A stretch of 64,000 nt of DNA from Cognatundibacterium squillarum (GCF_014652435.1 NZ_BMYU01000008.1:1-64000); one strand, 5' to 3'; positions 9,681 to 19,995 are shown, counted from the stretch's first letter. Made by a program: numbers and translations. The notes: generated from the letters alone by a model not told the origin.

Positions 9681-10391
9681 TTATACAGCACGACGAACCA
9701 TCAGCTCTTTAATCTTACCAATAGCACGTGTCGGGTTCAGCCCTTTCGGACAGACATCAACGCAATTCATAATGGTATGGCAACGGAACAAACGGTACGG
9801 ATCTTCCAGATTATCCAGACGCTCTCCGGTAGCCTGATCGCGCGAATCAGCGATAAAACGATACGCCTGCAGCAAACCAGCAGGGCCAACGAACTTGTCC
9901 GGATTCCACCAGAAAGACGGACAAGAAGTCGAACAGCATGCACAGAGAATACACTCGTACAAACCATCCAACTCTTCACGCTCTTCCGGCGACTGTAAAC
10001 GCTCTTTTTCCGGAGGAATCGTGTCGTTAATCAAATATGGCTTGATCGAATGATATTGCTTGAAGAACTGAGTCATATCAACGATCAGATCGCGAATAAC
10101 CGGCAGACCTGGCAACGGACGCAGCACGATGGGCTCTGTCAGCTCATTCAGATTTGTCGTGCAGGCGAGGCCGTTTTTACCGTTAATGTTCATTGCATCG
10201 GAACCGCATACACCTTCGCGGCAAGAGCGGCGCAACGCGAGAGAGTCATCAACATCGGACTTAATGCGCTGCAGAGCATCCAGCAACATTTTATCGGTAT
10301 CCTGCAAGGTCACTGTCAGATCTTGCATATAAGGCTTCGCATCCTTGTCCGGATCGTAGCGGTAAATCTTAAATTTCAATGTACGTGCCAT
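9681..10391 (-). CDS. sdhB: succinate dehydrogenase iron-sulfur subunit
   Basis: Electron-transfer subunit of complex II on the cytoplasmic face of the inner membrane. The 236-residue protein has a 2Fe-2S ferredoxin domain ([13 protein letters not shown] plus a later GLAC) and a C-terminal domain with [11 protein letters not shown] and [14 protein letters not shown] that bind the 4Fe-4S and 3Fe-4S clusters. It starts 13 bp after the sdhA stop with AGAGAAATT upstream. Length and motif order match complex II SdhB. Confidence 0.97.
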   Translation of the reverse strand: MARTLKFKIYRYDPDKDAKPYMQDLTVTLQDTDKMLLDALQRIKSDVDDSLALRRSCREGVCGSDAMNINGKNGLACTTNLNELTEPIVLRPLPGLPVIRDLIVDMTQFFKQYHSIKPYLINDTIPPEKERLQSPEEREELDGLYECILCACCSTSCPSFWWNPDKFVGPAGLLQAYRFIADSRDQATGERLDNLEDPYRLFRCHTIMNCVDVCPKGLNPTRAIGKIKELMVRRAV

Positions 10392-10403
10392 GGCAATTTC
10401 TCT

Positions 10404-12179
10404 TTAGAATGTACGAGCTTTTGGCTTGAAGGTTTCCACAGTCAGCGGCTTGGTTGTCACTGGTTTGTAATCCAGACGATTACCATCCGAATACCACATG
10501 GTATGCTTCATCCATACTTCATCATCGCGCTTCTCGTAATCGCGGTGCGCATGAGCACCACGCGACTCTTTACGAGCTGCTGCGGAGACAATAGTCGCTT
10601 TCGCTGTTTCAATCAGATTATCCAGCTCCAGTGCTTCAACACGGGCTGTATTGAATACCTTGGATTTATCTTTAAATGAAACATGCTTGCAACGCTCATT
10701 GAGTTCCATAATTTTCTGAACGCCTGTCTGCAGGAGTTCATCTGTACGGAATACGCCACAATATTGCTGCATTGCACTACGAATTGCATTTGCCACATCC
10801 TGAACACGTTCAGTACCGGTCGAGGTCTCAAGCTTAGCAAGGCGGGCCAGTGCACGATCTGCAGCATCAGCAGGTAATTGTTTGTGCTCTTTTTGCTTCA
10901 GACTCTGCGAAACGATGTGGTTACCAGCTGCGCGACCAAACACAACCAGATCCAGCAGAGAGTTCGTTCCAAGGCGGTTAGCACCGTGAACGGACACACA
11001 AGCACATTCACCGATTGCATACATACCATTAACGATTTTGCTTGAACCGTTGCTATAGTCCACAACCTGACCATTAATGTTAGTAGGAATACCACCCATC
11101 TGATAGTGAATTGTCGGAACAACAGGAATAGGCTCTTTTGTCGCATCGACGTTTGCAAATTTACGACCGATTTCGAGAATCGATGGCAGACGTTTGCGAA
11201 TCGTATCAGCGCCAATGTGACGCAAATCCAGCAGAACGTGGTCTTTGTTTGGACCGCAGCCGCGACCTTCTTTGATCTCCTGATCCATAGAACGGGAAAC
11301 AAAGTCACGCGGCGCCAGATCTTTCAGAGTCGGAGCATAGCGCTCCATGAAACGCTCACCCTGACTATTAATCAGAATACCACCTTCACCACGCACACCT
11401 TCGGTAATCAGCACACCGGCACCGGATACCCCGGTTGGGTGGAACTGCCAGAACTCCATATCTTGCAGCGGCAAGCCTGCGCGTGCAGCCATACCCATAC
11501 CGTCACCGGTATTAATAAATGCGTTTGTAGAAGCAGCGAAAATGCGACCGGCGCCGCCTGTTGCGAAGACAGTGGTTTTTGCCTGCAACATCATCACTTC
11601 GCCGGTTTCCATTTCCAGCGCAACGACACCGAGGACATCGCCATCTTGATCACGAATCAGATCAATCGCCATCCATTCGACAAAGAAATGGGTACGTGCG
11701 CGAACGTTACGCTGATACAGCGTGTGCAACAACGCGTGTCCGGTACGATCCGCGGCAGCACAAGCTCGCTGCACAGGTTTTTCACCCATGTTTGCAGTAT
11801 GACCACCAAACGGACGCTGATAAATAGTGCCATCAGGATTACGGTCAAATGGCATACCAAAATGCTCAAGCTCGTAAACAACTTTTGGCGCTTCACGACA
11901 CATAAATTCAATTGCGTCCTGATCGCCCAGATAATCGCCACCTTTTACGGTGTCAAACATATGCCAGTACCAGTTATCTTCGGACATATTGCCAAGCGAA
12001 GCACCGATACCACCCTGCGCCGCAACAGTATGCGAACGGGTTGGGAATACTTTAGACAAGACAGCAACATTCAAACCAGCTTCGGCCAGTTGAAGAGATG
12101 CACGCATACCGGAGCCACCCGCTCCGACGATTACCGCGTCAAAACGACGGGTAGGAATTGTGGATTTAATTGCAGCCAC
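10404..12179 (-). CDS. sdhA: succinate dehydrogenase flavoprotein subunit
   Basis: Catalytic subunit oxidising succinate to fumarate. A Rossmann motif VGAGGSGM lies at 18-25 and the covalently flavinylated His50 lies in [10 protein letters not shown] chose a GTG start at 12179 (591 residues, [16 protein letters not shown]) because GGAGAG precedes it and the sdhD stop is 2 bp upstream; the open frame extends to 12233 but would overlap sdhD and add a Cys-rich stretch not seen in the family. Translation is probably coupled to sdhD. Confidence 0.95.
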   Translation of the reverse strand: MAAIKSTIPTRRFDAVIVGAGGSGMRASLQLAEAGLNVAVLSKVFPTRSHTVAAQGGIGASLGNMSEDNWYWHMFDTVKGGDYLGDQDAIEFMCREAPKVVYELEHFGMPFDRNPDGTIYQRPFGGHTANMGEKPVQRACAAADRTGHALLHTLYQRNVRARTHFFVEWMAIDLIRDQDGDVLGVVALEMETGEVMMLQAKTTVFATGGAGRIFAASTNAFINTGDGMGMAARAGLPLQDMEFWQFHPTGVSGAGVLITEGVRGEGGILINSQGERFMERYAPTLKDLAPRDFVSRSMDQEIKEGRGCGPNKDHVLLDLRHIGADTIRKRLPSILEIGRKFANVDATKEPIPVVPTIHYQMGGIPTNINGQVVDYSNGSSKIVNGMYAIGECACVSVHGANRLGTNSLLDLVVFGRAAGNHIVSQSLKQKEHKQLPADAADRALARLAKLETSTGTERVQDVANAIRSAMQQYCGVFRTDELLQTGVQKIMELNERCKHVSFKDKSKVFNTARVEALELDNLIETAKATIVSAAARKESRGAHAHRDYEKRDDEVWMKHTMWYSDGNRLDYKPVTTKPLTVETFKPKARTF

Positions 12180-12181
12180 GT

Positions 12182-12550
12182 TTAAACTCTCCACAGAATT
12201 TGTGCCGCATAGAAAGCACATGCAACCAGCCACAGAATGGTGGCAACCTGAAATACGATACGAACGAATACGTTTTTAGTGACGTAATCCATCCATACAT
12301 CACGGATACCAACCCAAGCGTGGTAAAGCAGACTCAGGATGACAGCGAAAGTCGCTGCACGGAACCACTGGCAAGTGAATATCGCTTGCCAGCCTTCATA
12401 ACTAAAATTACGGCCAGTCAGGAATAACACCAACAGAATTACGGTGTAAACCGCCATGACAACTGCAGTTGCACGCTGAGCAAGCCAATCGCGCAAGCCA
12501 TAATGCGCACCAACCACAAGACGTTTCGGGCCAATATTTTTATTCGTCAT
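12182..12550 (-). CDS. sdhD: succinate dehydrogenase membrane anchor subunit SdhD
   Basis: Membrane anchor contributing to the quinone and haem b site of complex II. The 122-residue protein begins [19 protein letters not shown], as in betaproteobacterial SdhD, and has three hydrophobic helices (about 30-48, 62-82, 95-118) with [15 protein letters not shown], which holds the likely haem-ligand His. It lies 1 bp from sdhC and 2 bp from sdhA in one tight operon. Confidence 0.94.
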   Translation of the reverse strand: MTNKNIGPKRLVVGAHYGLRDWLAQRATAVVMAVYTVILLVLFLTGRNFSYEGWQAIFTCQWFRAATFAVILSLLYHAWVGIRDVWMDYVTKNVFVRIVFQVATILWLVACAFYAAQILWRV

Positions 12551-12551
12551 T

Positions 12552-12959
12552 TCAGAACACTCCGAACAATTTCAAACCAACCAGAGCTGCCAGTGTCAGG
12601 CTGAATGCCAGAACAGAAGCTGCAGATTTACGCGCGGTGTGCTTATCCAGACCGTAATGCAAATCCATAATCAGATGGCGAATACCTGCGCAAAAATGGT
12701 GCAGATAAGCCCAGACCAACACCAGAATAACCAGCTTGGCAAAGACGCCGGATGTCAGATTACGAATTTTATAAAATCCCATATCTGATGCCAGACTGGT
12801 ATCCAGCAGATACAGAATAAAAGGCAGCAGCACAAACATCAGCACGCCACTGATACGATGCAAAATGGACACCACACCTGCCAGCGGAAGCCGGTATCCG
12901 AGCGCATCGGTGAGCCCCATCACGCCGTGACGACGCCCATCTTTAACAACTTCAGACAT
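12552..12959 (-). CDS. sdhC: succinate dehydrogenase cytochrome b556 subunit SdhC
   Basis: Membrane anchor of complex II. The 135-residue protein shows LPLAGVVSILHRISGVLMF (family HRxxG) and HHFCAGIRHLIMDLHYG with the haem His, within three membrane helices. The ATG at 12959 is used because GGGGAGA lies 6 nt upstream; an ATG at 12974 would sit inside that ribosome site. It is the first gene of the sdhCDAB-sdhE-gltA operon. Confidence 0.95.
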   Translation of the reverse strand: MSEVVKDGRRHGVMGLTDALGYRLPLAGVVSILHRISGVLMFVLLPFILYLLDTSLASDMGFYKIRNLTSGVFAKLVILVLVWAYLHHFCAGIRHLIMDLHYGLDKHTARKSAASVLAFSLTLAALVGLKLFGVF

Positions 12960-13014
12960 AAATAATCTCCCCATTAACTAGTCTGTCATTTAAATCTTAC
13001 AATTTTCGCCTATT

Positions 13015-13031
13015 TTGGTGCATTGCACCAA
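13015..13031. promoter_or_regulatory. 17-bp inverted repeat upstream of sdhC
   Basis: TTGGTGCA-T-TGCACCAA is a perfect inverted repeat with a single central base, 56-72 bp upstream of the sdhC start and therefore in its promoter region. It is the reverse arrangement of an NtrC box, so it is not one. The cognate factor is unknown; it differs clearly from the palindrome in front of gntR. Confidence 0.5.
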
Positions 13032-13132
13032 GCAAAATCTCATTTCAAGTGCGAAAACTTCATAATCTTAATCCGTTTTAACCCAAACCGTTCAGCAAAC
13101 CCTCATCCGTTCAGATCTGAAATACTTTTCAA

Positions 13133-13948
13133 TCAGTTCAGTTCGTTACGATAATGATGGTGACTAGTCAGATACAGGCCGCGACGCAACTCAACCGGTT
13201 TATCGCCAAAGGTAAATGAAACGCGCTCAACACTCAGCAAAGGTGTTCCGGCAGCAACCTGCAAAAGCTGCGCAACCTGCTCGTCTGCGCACACAGCGCG
13301 GATCTGCTCACTGGCACGAATCATGTGAGTTCCGAATTCAGTCTCAAACAAGCCGTACATTGGCCCCTTGTATTCATTGAGCCGCTCGGCAGTTAACCCT
13401 TTAAAGATCGCGCCAGGCAGCCAGAGATCATCGAGAATCGTTGGCACACCGGAAAAAGACTGCACGCGACGAATAAAAATCACAGAATCACCAGATTTAA
13501 TATCGAGCATTCGCGCAACCTCGGCTGGCGCACGCAGGCGCTTCACCTCTACGATCTGATTCTCAGGGTAATGCGGCACACCCTCATCAGGAGCAAGCCG
13601 CAGAAAACGAAATTGGGAGCGCGCCTCATGGTGAGTCGCAACAAAAGTTCCCTTCCCCTGCCGGCGAACAACAAGATTCTCGGCAGCGAGTTCGTCGATG
13701 GCTTTGCGCACAGTTCCCTGGCTGACTTTAAAGCGTGATGCCAACTCAATTTCACTGGGAATCAACTCACCGGGCTTCCACTCACCCGACTGAAGACTCT
13801 GCGTGATCAGCGCTTTGATCTGCTGATACAGAGGACTAAATGTAGGTGACGCAACAGAAACAGCAGTGCCGGAGGATCCGCCTGAAGCGGCGCCGGACAA
13901 GGGGTTTTGCGTGTTAGAGGCGTTGGAATTCATAGTTCGTAATTTCAT
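13133..13948 (-). CDS. GntR-family (HutC subfamily) transcriptional regulator
   Basis: A 271-residue regulator with an Ala/Ser-rich N-terminal tail, a winged-helix DNA-binding domain (about 40-105, LYQQIKALITQSLQSGEW to RQGKGTFV) and a UTRA ligand-binding domain (about 120-260). The ATG at 13948 has GGGGGTG about 8 nt upstream; further in-frame starts exist at 13963 and 13933. It lies upstream of sdhC and divergent from mdh, so a role in TCA-gene control is likely but inferred. A perfect 20-bp palindrome 40 bp upstream of its start suggests autoregulation. Confidence 0.92.
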   Translation of the reverse strand: MKLRTMNSNASNTQNPLSGAASGGSSGTAVSVASPTFSPLYQQIKALITQSLQSGEWKPGELIPSEIELASRFKVSQGTVRKAIDELAAENLVVRRQGKGTFVATHHEARSQFRFLRLAPDEGVPHYPENQIVEVKRLRAPAEVARMLDIKSGDSVIFIRRVQSFSGVPTILDDLWLPGAIFKGLTAERLNEYKGPMYGLFETEFGTHMIRASEQIRAVCADEQVAQLLQVAAGTPLLSVERVSFTFGDKPVELRRGLYLTSHHHYRNELN

Positions 13949-13987
13949 CACAAACACCCCCATAAGTCCAGTGCAACTTATAGGTGA

Positions 13988-14007
13988 TATGTCTTATATA
14001 AGACATA
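13988..14007. promoter_or_regulatory. perfect 20-bp palindrome, likely GntR operator
   Basis: TATGTCTTATATAAGACATA reads identically on both strands. It lies 40 bp upstream of the gntR start, overlapping its probable promoter, and in the shared gntR-mdh interval. GntR/HutC dimers bind palindromes of about this length, so binding by the adjacent regulator is a reasonable inference. Confidence 0.65.
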
Positions 14008-14154
14008 AGATAGTGATTGACACAAAGGTACACAACACCTAAACTGCCGAACAACTCAGGCTGGCTTACCCTGAAACCGAATTTGCACTCCGAGCAATAT
14101 AGTCTGATTACCAGCAATGTAAAGCCCGGATCTGTGATTTACCCTTTATGTTTA

Positions 14155-14183
14155 CTGACTGTTTTCATTTTCAGCAGTATGAT
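14155..14183 (+). promoter_or_regulatory. probable mdh promoter
   Basis: CTGACT (14155-14160) and TATGAT (14178-14183) are separated by 17 bp, matching sigma70 boxes at 4/6 and 5/6 positions. Transcription would begin near 14190, just before the mdh leader hairpin. Other starts are possible. Confidence 0.45.
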
Positions 14184-14193
14184 TCAGGGTTAG

Positions 14194-14230
14194 GCTTACC
14201 ATTTATACAGAGCCACTTGGCTCGGTAAGC
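14194..14230 (+). other. two-part stem-loop in the mdh 5' leader
   Basis: Outer arms GCTTACC (14194-14200) and GGTAAGC (14224-14230) enclose an inner perfect stem GAGCCA-CT-TGGCTC (14210-14223), with a 9-nt bulge on the 5' side. If transcription starts near 14190 this hairpin sits at the 5' end of the mdh mRNA, where such structures can stabilise transcripts. Alternatively the symmetry is a DNA operator. Confidence 0.55.
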
Positions 14231-14265
14231 GTCTCAACGTTTTTTTATCACTTCGGAGAAGCATC

Positions 14266-15255
14266 ATGGCGAAATCCCCAATGCGTGTGGCAGTGACTGG
14301 CGCAGCCGGTCAGATCGGTTATTCCCTCCTGTTCCGTATCGCTAACGGCGATATGCTGGGCAAAGACCAGCCGGTAATTCTGCAACTGCTGGAAATCCCT
14401 GACGAAAAAGCTCAAAAAGCGCTGAAAGGCGTAATGATGGAGATCGATGACTGCGCGTTCCCGCTGCTGGCTGGCATGACTGCACACAGCGATCCAATGA
14501 CTGCATTCAAAGATGCTGACGTTGCTCTGCTGGTTGGCGCACGTCCACGTGGCCCGGGCATGGAACGTAAAGATCTGCTGGAAGCGAACGCACAGATTTT
14601 CACTGTTCAGGGCAAAGCACTGGACGCAGTTGCATCCCGCAACGTTAAAGTTCTGGTTGTTGGCAATCCGGCTAACACCAATGCTTACATCGCGATGAAA
14701 TCCGCTCCAAGCCTGCCAGCGAAAAATTTCACTGCAATGCTGCGTCTGGATCACAACCGCGCTTTGTCTCAAATCGCTGCAAAAACTGGCAAACCGGTTT
14801 CCGCGATTGAAAAACTGTGCGTATGGGGTAACCACTCTCCAACAATGTATGCTGATTATCGCTTCGCGACAATCGACGGTCAGTCCGTAAAAGACATGAT
14901 CAACGATCACGAATGGAACAAAGACGTGTTCCTGCCAACCGTTGGCAAACGTGGTGCAGCAATCATTGAAGCACGTGGCCTGTCTTCCGCAGCATCGGCA
15001 GCGAACGCAGCAATTGACCACGTTCGTGACTGGGTACTGGGTACAAACGGTAAATGGACAACCATGGGCATCCCTTCCGACGGTTCCTACGGCATTCCTG
15101 AAGGCACAATGTTCGGCTTCCCTGTGACAACTGAAAATGGTGAGTACACCATCGTTCAGGGTCTGGAAATTGATGAATTCTCTCAGGAACGTATCAACAT
15201 CACGCTGAAAGAATTGCAAGAAGAGCGTGACGGTGTGAAACACCTGGTAGGCTGA
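14266..15255 (+). CDS. mdh: malate dehydrogenase (NAD)
   Basis: Oxidises malate to oxaloacetate. The 329-residue enzyme has the NAD fold [12 protein letters not shown] at 11-22, substrate loop [24 protein letters not shown] and the catalytic His in [12 protein letters not shown]. It belongs to the cytosolic-type MDH used by Burkholderiales. GGAGAA precedes the ATG by 7 nt. Codon use is strongly biased (CTG, GTT, CGT, AAC), as expected for a highly expressed gene, and this bias leaves an accidental antisense reading frame over almost the entire gene. Confidence 0.97.
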   Translation: MAKSPMRVAVTGAAGQIGYSLLFRIANGDMLGKDQPVILQLLEIPDEKAQKALKGVMMEIDDCAFPLLAGMTAHSDPMTAFKDADVALLVGARPRGPGMERKDLLEANAQIFTVQGKALDAVASRNVKVLVVGNPANTNAYIAMKSAPSLPAKNFTAMLRLDHNRALSQIAAKTGKPVSAIEKLCVWGNHSPTMYADYRFATIDGQSVKDMINDHEWNKDVFLPTVGKRGAAIIEARGLSSAASAANAAIDHVRDWVLGTNGKWTTMGIPSDGSYGIPEGTMFGFPVTTENGEYTIVQGLEIDEFSQERINITLKELQEERDGVKHLVG

Positions 15256-15315
15256 TAAGGCTACAGGCAGCGGACTTACGCAGTTCGCTGCCTTGCTCCA
15301 TTACGCGAAGACTTG

Positions 15316-16278
15316 ATGCACCCCTCCTCCGTATTATTTCAGGATCAGCCCGTTCCGGCATTGTTGCCGGTATGTGACCATTACGCCGGATCCGAAAAAC
15401 TCATGCGCAAGTCGATGGCTTTACAAGCCGAACTTGGCGCCTGTTTTGATATTACCTTTGATTGCGAAGACGGCGCAGCAGCAGGCAGCGAAGCTGAGCA
15501 TGCACGTCTGGTAGCGAGACTTATTCTGAGCGAAGAAAACCGTTTTCAGCGCATCGGCGTCCGCCTTCATGCGAGCGGGCACCCGTCATTTACTCAGGAT
15601 CTGGCATTGATCGTCACGCCATGTGAAAGCAAACTGGCTTACGTGGTTTTGCCAAAAGTCAGGAATGCCGCAGAAGTATCACAGGCAATCCACCTAATCA
15701 GAGCTCATATCAAAGCAGAATTACCCCCGGTTCATGTTCTGATCGAAACCCATGAAGCACTGGCAGATGTGATGGCAATTGCCGCCATTCCTGAAGTGCA
15801 ATGCCTGTCATTTGGCATTATGGATTTCGTTTCTTCGCATTTCGGTGCAATTCCGGCTGCCGCCATGCACAGTCCGCAACAGTTCCGGCATCCGCTGATC
15901 GTGCGGGCGAAGACAGAACTGGCCGCGGCATGTCATCGTTACGGCAAGATTGCCTCTCATAACGTCACCACCGACATCAGCAACCCTGATGCAGCTTATC
16001 AGGACGCATTGCTGGCTGGCAGCCAGTTTGGCTACCAGCGCATGTGGAGTATCCATCCCCAGCAGATCCGCGGAATCGTCGATGCATTTGCACCGGCAGA
16101 CCACGAAATCACCACCGCAACCGCATTGCTTTTGCAAGCGCAGTCGGCTGACTGGGGACCGGTACGTTTTGAGGGGCGCTTACATGACCGTGCCAGTTAC
16201 CGCTATTACTGGTTTGTATTACAACGTGCGAGGTTGTGCGCAAAGCCATTGCCACCCGAAGCACTTGAGTTACTCTGA
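15316..16278 (+). CDS. HpcH/HpaI aldolase, citrate lyase beta (CitE)-like
   Basis: A 320-residue TIM-barrel lyase of the CitE/malyl-CoA lyase family. Family residues are visible as FDCEDGAA (about 50), a VRLHA Arg segment, the metal-binding Glu in VLIETHEALADV, and the C-terminal WSIHPQQIRGIVDAF that closes the site. There are no citrate lyase alpha or gamma genes nearby, so it is not a citrate lyase subunit; a (S)-citramalyl- or malyl-CoA lyase or thioesterase activity is more likely. The ATG at 15316 is preceded by an equally possible TTG. It follows mdh by 60 bp. Confidence 0.88.
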   Translation: MHPSSVLFQDQPVPALLPVCDHYAGSEKLMRKSMALQAELGACFDITFDCEDGAAAGSEAEHARLVARLILSEENRFQRIGVRLHASGHPSFTQDLALIVTPCESKLAYVVLPKVRNAAEVSQAIHLIRAHIKAELPPVHVLIETHEALADVMAIAAIPEVQCLSFGIMDFVSSHFGAIPAAAMHSPQQFRHPLIVRAKTELAAACHRYGKIASHNVTTDISNPDAAYQDALLAGSQFGYQRMWSIHPQQIRGIVDAFAPADHEITTATALLLQAQSADWGPVRFEGRLHDRASYRYYWFVLQRARLCAKPLPPEALELL

Positions 16279-16289
16279 AGGAGACACCC

Positions 16290-16799
16290 ATGACTGAACT
16301 GTTGAAATCGTTTGCCGGACTGATGCTGGCTGGTAGTTTGCTGGCAGCACCTGCTGTGAATGCGGCAACGGCACCAGCGAAAAGTAAAGTCAGCAAGTCG
16401 CACAAAGCGGCCCCTGCCCCGGCAGCAACTGAATCTAAAGAAAAAGATGAAGACGATATCGTTCCGGATGTCACTGCGCATAAAAATCTGGAATACAAGT
16501 GCGAACTGGGCAACACACTGACTCTGTACACCAACACAGAAGATCCGCACCACGTGGCAATGCGCTGGAAAAAGCAACTGGTTCGTATGACCCGTGTTGA
16601 TACCAGCACCGGGGCAAACCGCTTTGAAAACCGTAAGGCGGGCTTTGTATGGATTGGTATTCCTGCAAAGAGCATGCTGCTGGACTCCAAAAAAGGTCAG
16701 CAGTTAGCCAATGAATGCAAAACCACTGACCCTGTGATTGCGGAAACAACACCTGATGTCAGCGCAGCGCCAGCAGAAAACACCACACAGGTGAAATAA
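16290..16799 (+). CDS. secreted protein with MliC-like domain
   Basis: A 169-residue protein with a signal peptide (cleavage near AVNAAT, residue 26), a Lys/Ala/Pro-rich linker, and a domain at about 70-150 that resembles MliC/PliC inhibitors of c-type lysozyme: YKCELGNTLTLY, a central MRWKKQLVRM strand, FENRKAGFVWIG and a closing NEC. Two Cys could form the expected disulfide. There is no lipobox, so it is probably soluble in the periplasm. The ATG has GGAG upstream and lies 11 bp after the aldolase gene. Confidence 0.8.
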   Translation: MTELLKSFAGLMLAGSLLAAPAVNAATAPAKSKVSKSHKAAPAPAATESKEKDEDDIVPDVTAHKNLEYKCELGNTLTLYTNTEDPHHVAMRWKKQLVRMTRVDTSTGANRFENRKAGFVWIGIPAKSMLLDSKKGQQLANECKTTDPVIAETTPDVSAAPAENTTQVK

Positions 16800-16899
16800 G
16801 TTTTAGCCCTGATCAATTGGAATATCAACGACAGGCTGCATCAGGGCGATTCACTAGTAAGCATGTTTGATCGTTGATTATCGTAAATAAGGAACAGCC

Positions 16900-19632
16900 A
16901 TGAGCCAAAATGCGTACCAAGATGCATTCAAAACCCTGAAAGACTTTAAGATTTCAGAAACAAAAAAAGGCAAGTTCTTCTCTTTGCCTGCACTGGAAAA
17001 AAACCTGGGCGTGAAAATTTCCCGTCTGCCGGTTTCTATCCGTGTGGTTCTGGAATCTGTTCTGCGTAACTGCGACGGCAAAAAAGTTACAGAAGAACAC
17101 GTTAAACAACTCGCGAACTGGGCACCAACTGCATCCCGCGTTGATGAAATCCCGTTCGTCGTTTCCCGTGTTGTTCTGCAAGACTTTACCGGTGTTCCGC
17201 TGCTGGCCGATCTGGCTGCAATGCGTAACGTCGCTTCTGCTCAGGGCAAAAATCCTAAGAAAATCGAACCACTGGTACCAGTAGATCTGGTTGTTGACCA
17301 CTCCGTTCAGATCGATCACTTCCGTGAGAAAAAAGCGCTGGATCTGAACATGAAACTGGAATTCTCCCGTAACAATGAACGTTATCAGTTCATGAAATGG
17401 GGTATGCAGGCGTTTGACACCTTCGGCGTTGTGCCACCAGGCTTTGGTATCGTTCACCAGGTTAACCTGGAATACCTGGCGCGCGGCGTACATAAAGTCA
17501 AAGACGCTAAGAAAAACGAAGTTTACTATCCTGACACACTGGTCGGTACTGACTCCCACACCACCATGATCAATGGTATCGGTGTAGTTGGCTGGGGCGT
17601 TGGCGGTATCGAAGCGGAAGCTGGTATGCTGGGTCAGCCGGTTTACTTCCTGACACCGGACGTTGTTGGTGTGAACCTGACCGGCGTACTGCGTGACGGC
17701 GTCACCGCAACCGATCTGGTACTGACTATCACTGAAATGCTGCGTAAAGCCAAAGTTGTTGGCAAATTCGTTGAATTCTTCGGTGAAGGTACACGTTCCC
17801 TGTCCCTGACAGACCGCGCAACCATCGCTAACATGGCACCGGAATACGGCGCGACTATGGGCTTCTTCCCGGTTGACGAAGCAACCATCGATTACTTCAA
17901 AGGTACAGGTCGTACCAAAGCTGAAATCGACGCATTTGAAGCTTACTTCAAAGCGCAAAAAATGTTCGGCATCCCTAAACAAGGCGATATCGACTACACG
18001 ACCGAACTGAGCCTGGATCTGAGCAGCGTTGCACCTTCTCTGGCTGGTCCTAAGCGTCCGCAAGACCGTATCGAAATCGGCAATGTGAAATCCACATTCT
18101 CCGACCTGTTCTCCAAACCTGTTGCAGAAAACGGCTTCAACAAAGCAGCTGAAGATCTGGAAAAAGAATTCACCACTTCCGATGGTATCAAGATCAAGAG
18201 CGGTGACGTTCTGATCGCTGCGATCACTTCCTGTACCAATACTTCTAACCCTAGCGTTCTGCTGGCAGCGGGTCTGGTAGCGAAGAAAGCGGTTGAAGCT
18301 GGTCTGAAAGTTGCTCCGCACATCAAAACATCGCTGGCGCCTGGCTCCCGCGTTGTGACTAAATACCTGGAAGCAGCCGGCCTGCTGCCATATCTGGAAA
18401 AACTGGGCTTCGGCGTAACTGCATACGGTTGTACAACCTGTATCGGTAATGCCGGTGACCTGACACCAAGCCTGAACGAAGCTATCACTTCCAACGACGT
18501 GGTTGCCGCTGCTGTTCTGTCTGGTAACCGTAACTTCGAAGCACGTATTCACCCGAATATCCGCGCTAACTTCCTGGCATCGCCACCACTGGTTGTTGCA
18601 TACGCAATCGCCGGTAACGTGACACGTGACCTGATGACACAGCCAGTCGGCACCGTAAAAGGTAAAGACATCTATCTGGGCGACATCTGGCCAAGCACAG
18701 AAGAAGTAAACAAACTGATGAAGTTTGCGATGAACTCTAAACTGTTCAAAGACAACTACGCAGATGTCAAAGCAGCACCGGGCAAACTGTGGGAAAACAT
18801 CAAAGGTGTGGCAACCGGCGAAGTATACAACTGGCCAGATTCCACTTACATCGCAGAACCACCGTTCTTCGCGAACTTTGAAATGGAACCACAAGCTGCA
18901 TCCACATCCATCGTTGGCGCGCGCGCTCTGGGTCTGTTCGGTGACTCCATCACCACTGACCACATTTCTCCGGCTGGCTCGATCAAAGAATCCAGCCCTG
19001 CAGGTAAATGGCTGAAAGAAAACGGTGTTCTGAAAGCGGACTTCAACTCTTACGGTTCCCGTCGCGGTAACCACGAGATCATGATGCGCGGTACGTTTGC
19101 TAACGTCCGTATCAAAAACCTCATGATCCCTGCACGTGAAGACGGTTCCCGCGTTGAAGGCGGCGAAACCCTGTTCCAGCCAACCGGCGAACAAATGTCT
19201 ATCTACGACGCAGCAATGAAATACGTCGCAGAAGGCACACCAACCATGATCTTCGGTGGTGAAGAGTACGGTACTGGTTCTTCCCGTGACTGGGCAGCAA
19301 AAGGTACGCAATTGCTGGGCGTGAAAGCGGTTGTAGCGAAATCTTTCGAACGTATCCACCGTTCCAACCTGGTTGGTATGGGCGTTCTGCCACTGCAATT
19401 CCTGAATGGCGATGGCATCGACTCTCTGGGTATCACAGGCAATGAAACATTCAGCCTGGAACTCGGCGACGATATCAAACCGCAACAGGAAGTCACTCTG
19501 GTGATAACCCGTGCAAACGGCGAACAGCAAAAAGTTCAGCTGTTGCTGCGTATTGATACTGCTATCGAAGTGGATTACTACAAACACGGCGGTATTCTGC
19601 CATTCGTTCTGCGTCAGCTGCTGTCTGCGTAA
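16900..19632 (+). CDS. acnA: aconitate hydratase A
   Basis: Interconverts citrate and isocitrate through a 4Fe-4S cluster. The 910-residue length and N-terminal layout match the AcnA/IRP1 type. Cluster ligands are Cys445 ([12 protein letters not shown]) and Cys511/Cys514 (GCTTCIGN); the C-terminal swivel domain has [16 protein letters not shown]. Codon bias is as strong as in mdh. It is the last TCA gene of the plus-strand run and is followed by a strong terminator. An open frame on the opposite strand covers nearly the entire gene but looks like a by-product of codon bias. Confidence 0.97.
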   Translation: MSQNAYQDAFKTLKDFKISETKKGKFFSLPALEKNLGVKISRLPVSIRVVLESVLRNCDGKKVTEEHVKQLANWAPTASRVDEIPFVVSRVVLQDFTGVPLLADLAAMRNVASAQGKNPKKIEPLVPVDLVVDHSVQIDHFREKKALDLNMKLEFSRNNERYQFMKWGMQAFDTFGVVPPGFGIVHQVNLEYLARGVHKVKDAKKNEVYYPDTLVGTDSHTTMINGIGVVGWGVGGIEAEAGMLGQPVYFLTPDVVGVNLTGVLRDGVTATDLVLTITEMLRKAKVVGKFVEFFGEGTRSLSLTDRATIANMAPEYGATMGFFPVDEATIDYFKGTGRTKAEIDAFEAYFKAQKMFGIPKQGDIDYTTELSLDLSSVAPSLAGPKRPQDRIEIGNVKSTFSDLFSKPVAENGFNKAAEDLEKEFTTSDGIKIKSGDVLIAAITSCTNTSNPSVLLAAGLVAKKAVEAGLKVAPHIKTSLAPGSRVVTKYLEAAGLLPYLEKLGFGVTAYGCTTCIGNAGDLTPSLNEAITSNDVVAAAVLSGNRNFEARIHPNIRANFLASPPLVVAYAIAGNVTRDLMTQPVGTVKGKDIYLGDIWPSTEEVNKLMKFAMNSKLFKDNYADVKAAPGKLWENIKGVATGEVYNWPDSTYIAEPPFFANFEMEPQAASTSIVGARALGLFGDSITTDHISPAGSIKESSPAGKWLKENGVLKADFNSYGSRRGNHEIMMRGTFANVRIKNLMIPAREDGSRVEGGETLFQPTGEQMSIYDAAMKYVAEGTPTMIFGGEEYGTGSSRDWAAKGTQLLGVKAVVAKSFERIHRSNLVGMGVLPLQFLNGDGIDSLGITGNETFSLELGDDIKPQQEVTLVITRANGEQQKVQLLLRIDTAIEVDYYKHGGILPFVLRQLLSA

Positions 19633-19649
19633 TCGAAGTAGTCGTTCCG

Positions 19650-19684
19650 AAAAAGCCCTCCGCATTGCGGGGGGCTTTTTTATT
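19650..19684 (+). terminator. rho-independent terminator after acnA
   Basis: GC-rich stem AAAAGCCCTCCGC / GCGGGGGGCTTTT with a 3-nt loop and a T-run, 18 bp after the acnA stop. Confidence 0.9.
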
Positions 19685-19767
19685 TTCACAGCGCATTCTT
19701 CGCCTTACTGAAAAGACTGCACCGACAGACATCCGGTAAGGCATCAAATCCGGCCTTTTCAGACCCA

Positions 19768-19853
19768 AATGCGGTGTTCAGCACAGCGATCCGGCGGTCG
19801 TCGGCAGAAAGTCCGGGCCTCCGGAAATTCAAAATGACGATAGCTGCACAAAT
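19768..19853 (+). repeat. dispersed intergenic repeat, copy A
   Basis: About 86 bp beginning near ATGCGGTGTTCAGCACAG, with the core GTCGTCGGCAGAAA at 19797-19810, then GTCCGG and ending GACGATAGCTGCACAAAT. Related copies are at 32170-32255, 40332-40414 (inverted) and 42988-43070. It lies in the 363-bp gap between acnA and the next gene; I see no gene in the rest of that gap. Confidence 0.75.
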
Positions 19854-19995
19854 AACCTGAATATGACAGTAACAGCAGCCCGGAAATGCTCTGCCCTTTC
19901 ACCGATGCAAGGCAGGCGTAAGGAAGTTCCGTTAGGCTGCAAAGCAACGAGGCAGGTTTGACGGCTTCGCGAATCTACAATTTAAGGAGATGACT

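Noticed and set aside
13015..13031. NtrC or sigma54 site before sdhC
   Set aside because: The half-sites are in the opposite order to an NtrC box and no -24/-12 GG...GC pair is present.
14248..15243. A 331-codon open frame antisense to mdh
   Set aside because: Same cause as over acnA: biased codons in a highly expressed gene; composition is not protein-like.
16954..19689. A 911-codon open frame antisense to almost all of acnA
   Set aside because: Its translation is Cys/His/Phe/Gln-rich with no domain, and the strong codon bias of acnA avoids the codons that would give antisense stops. It is a shadow.
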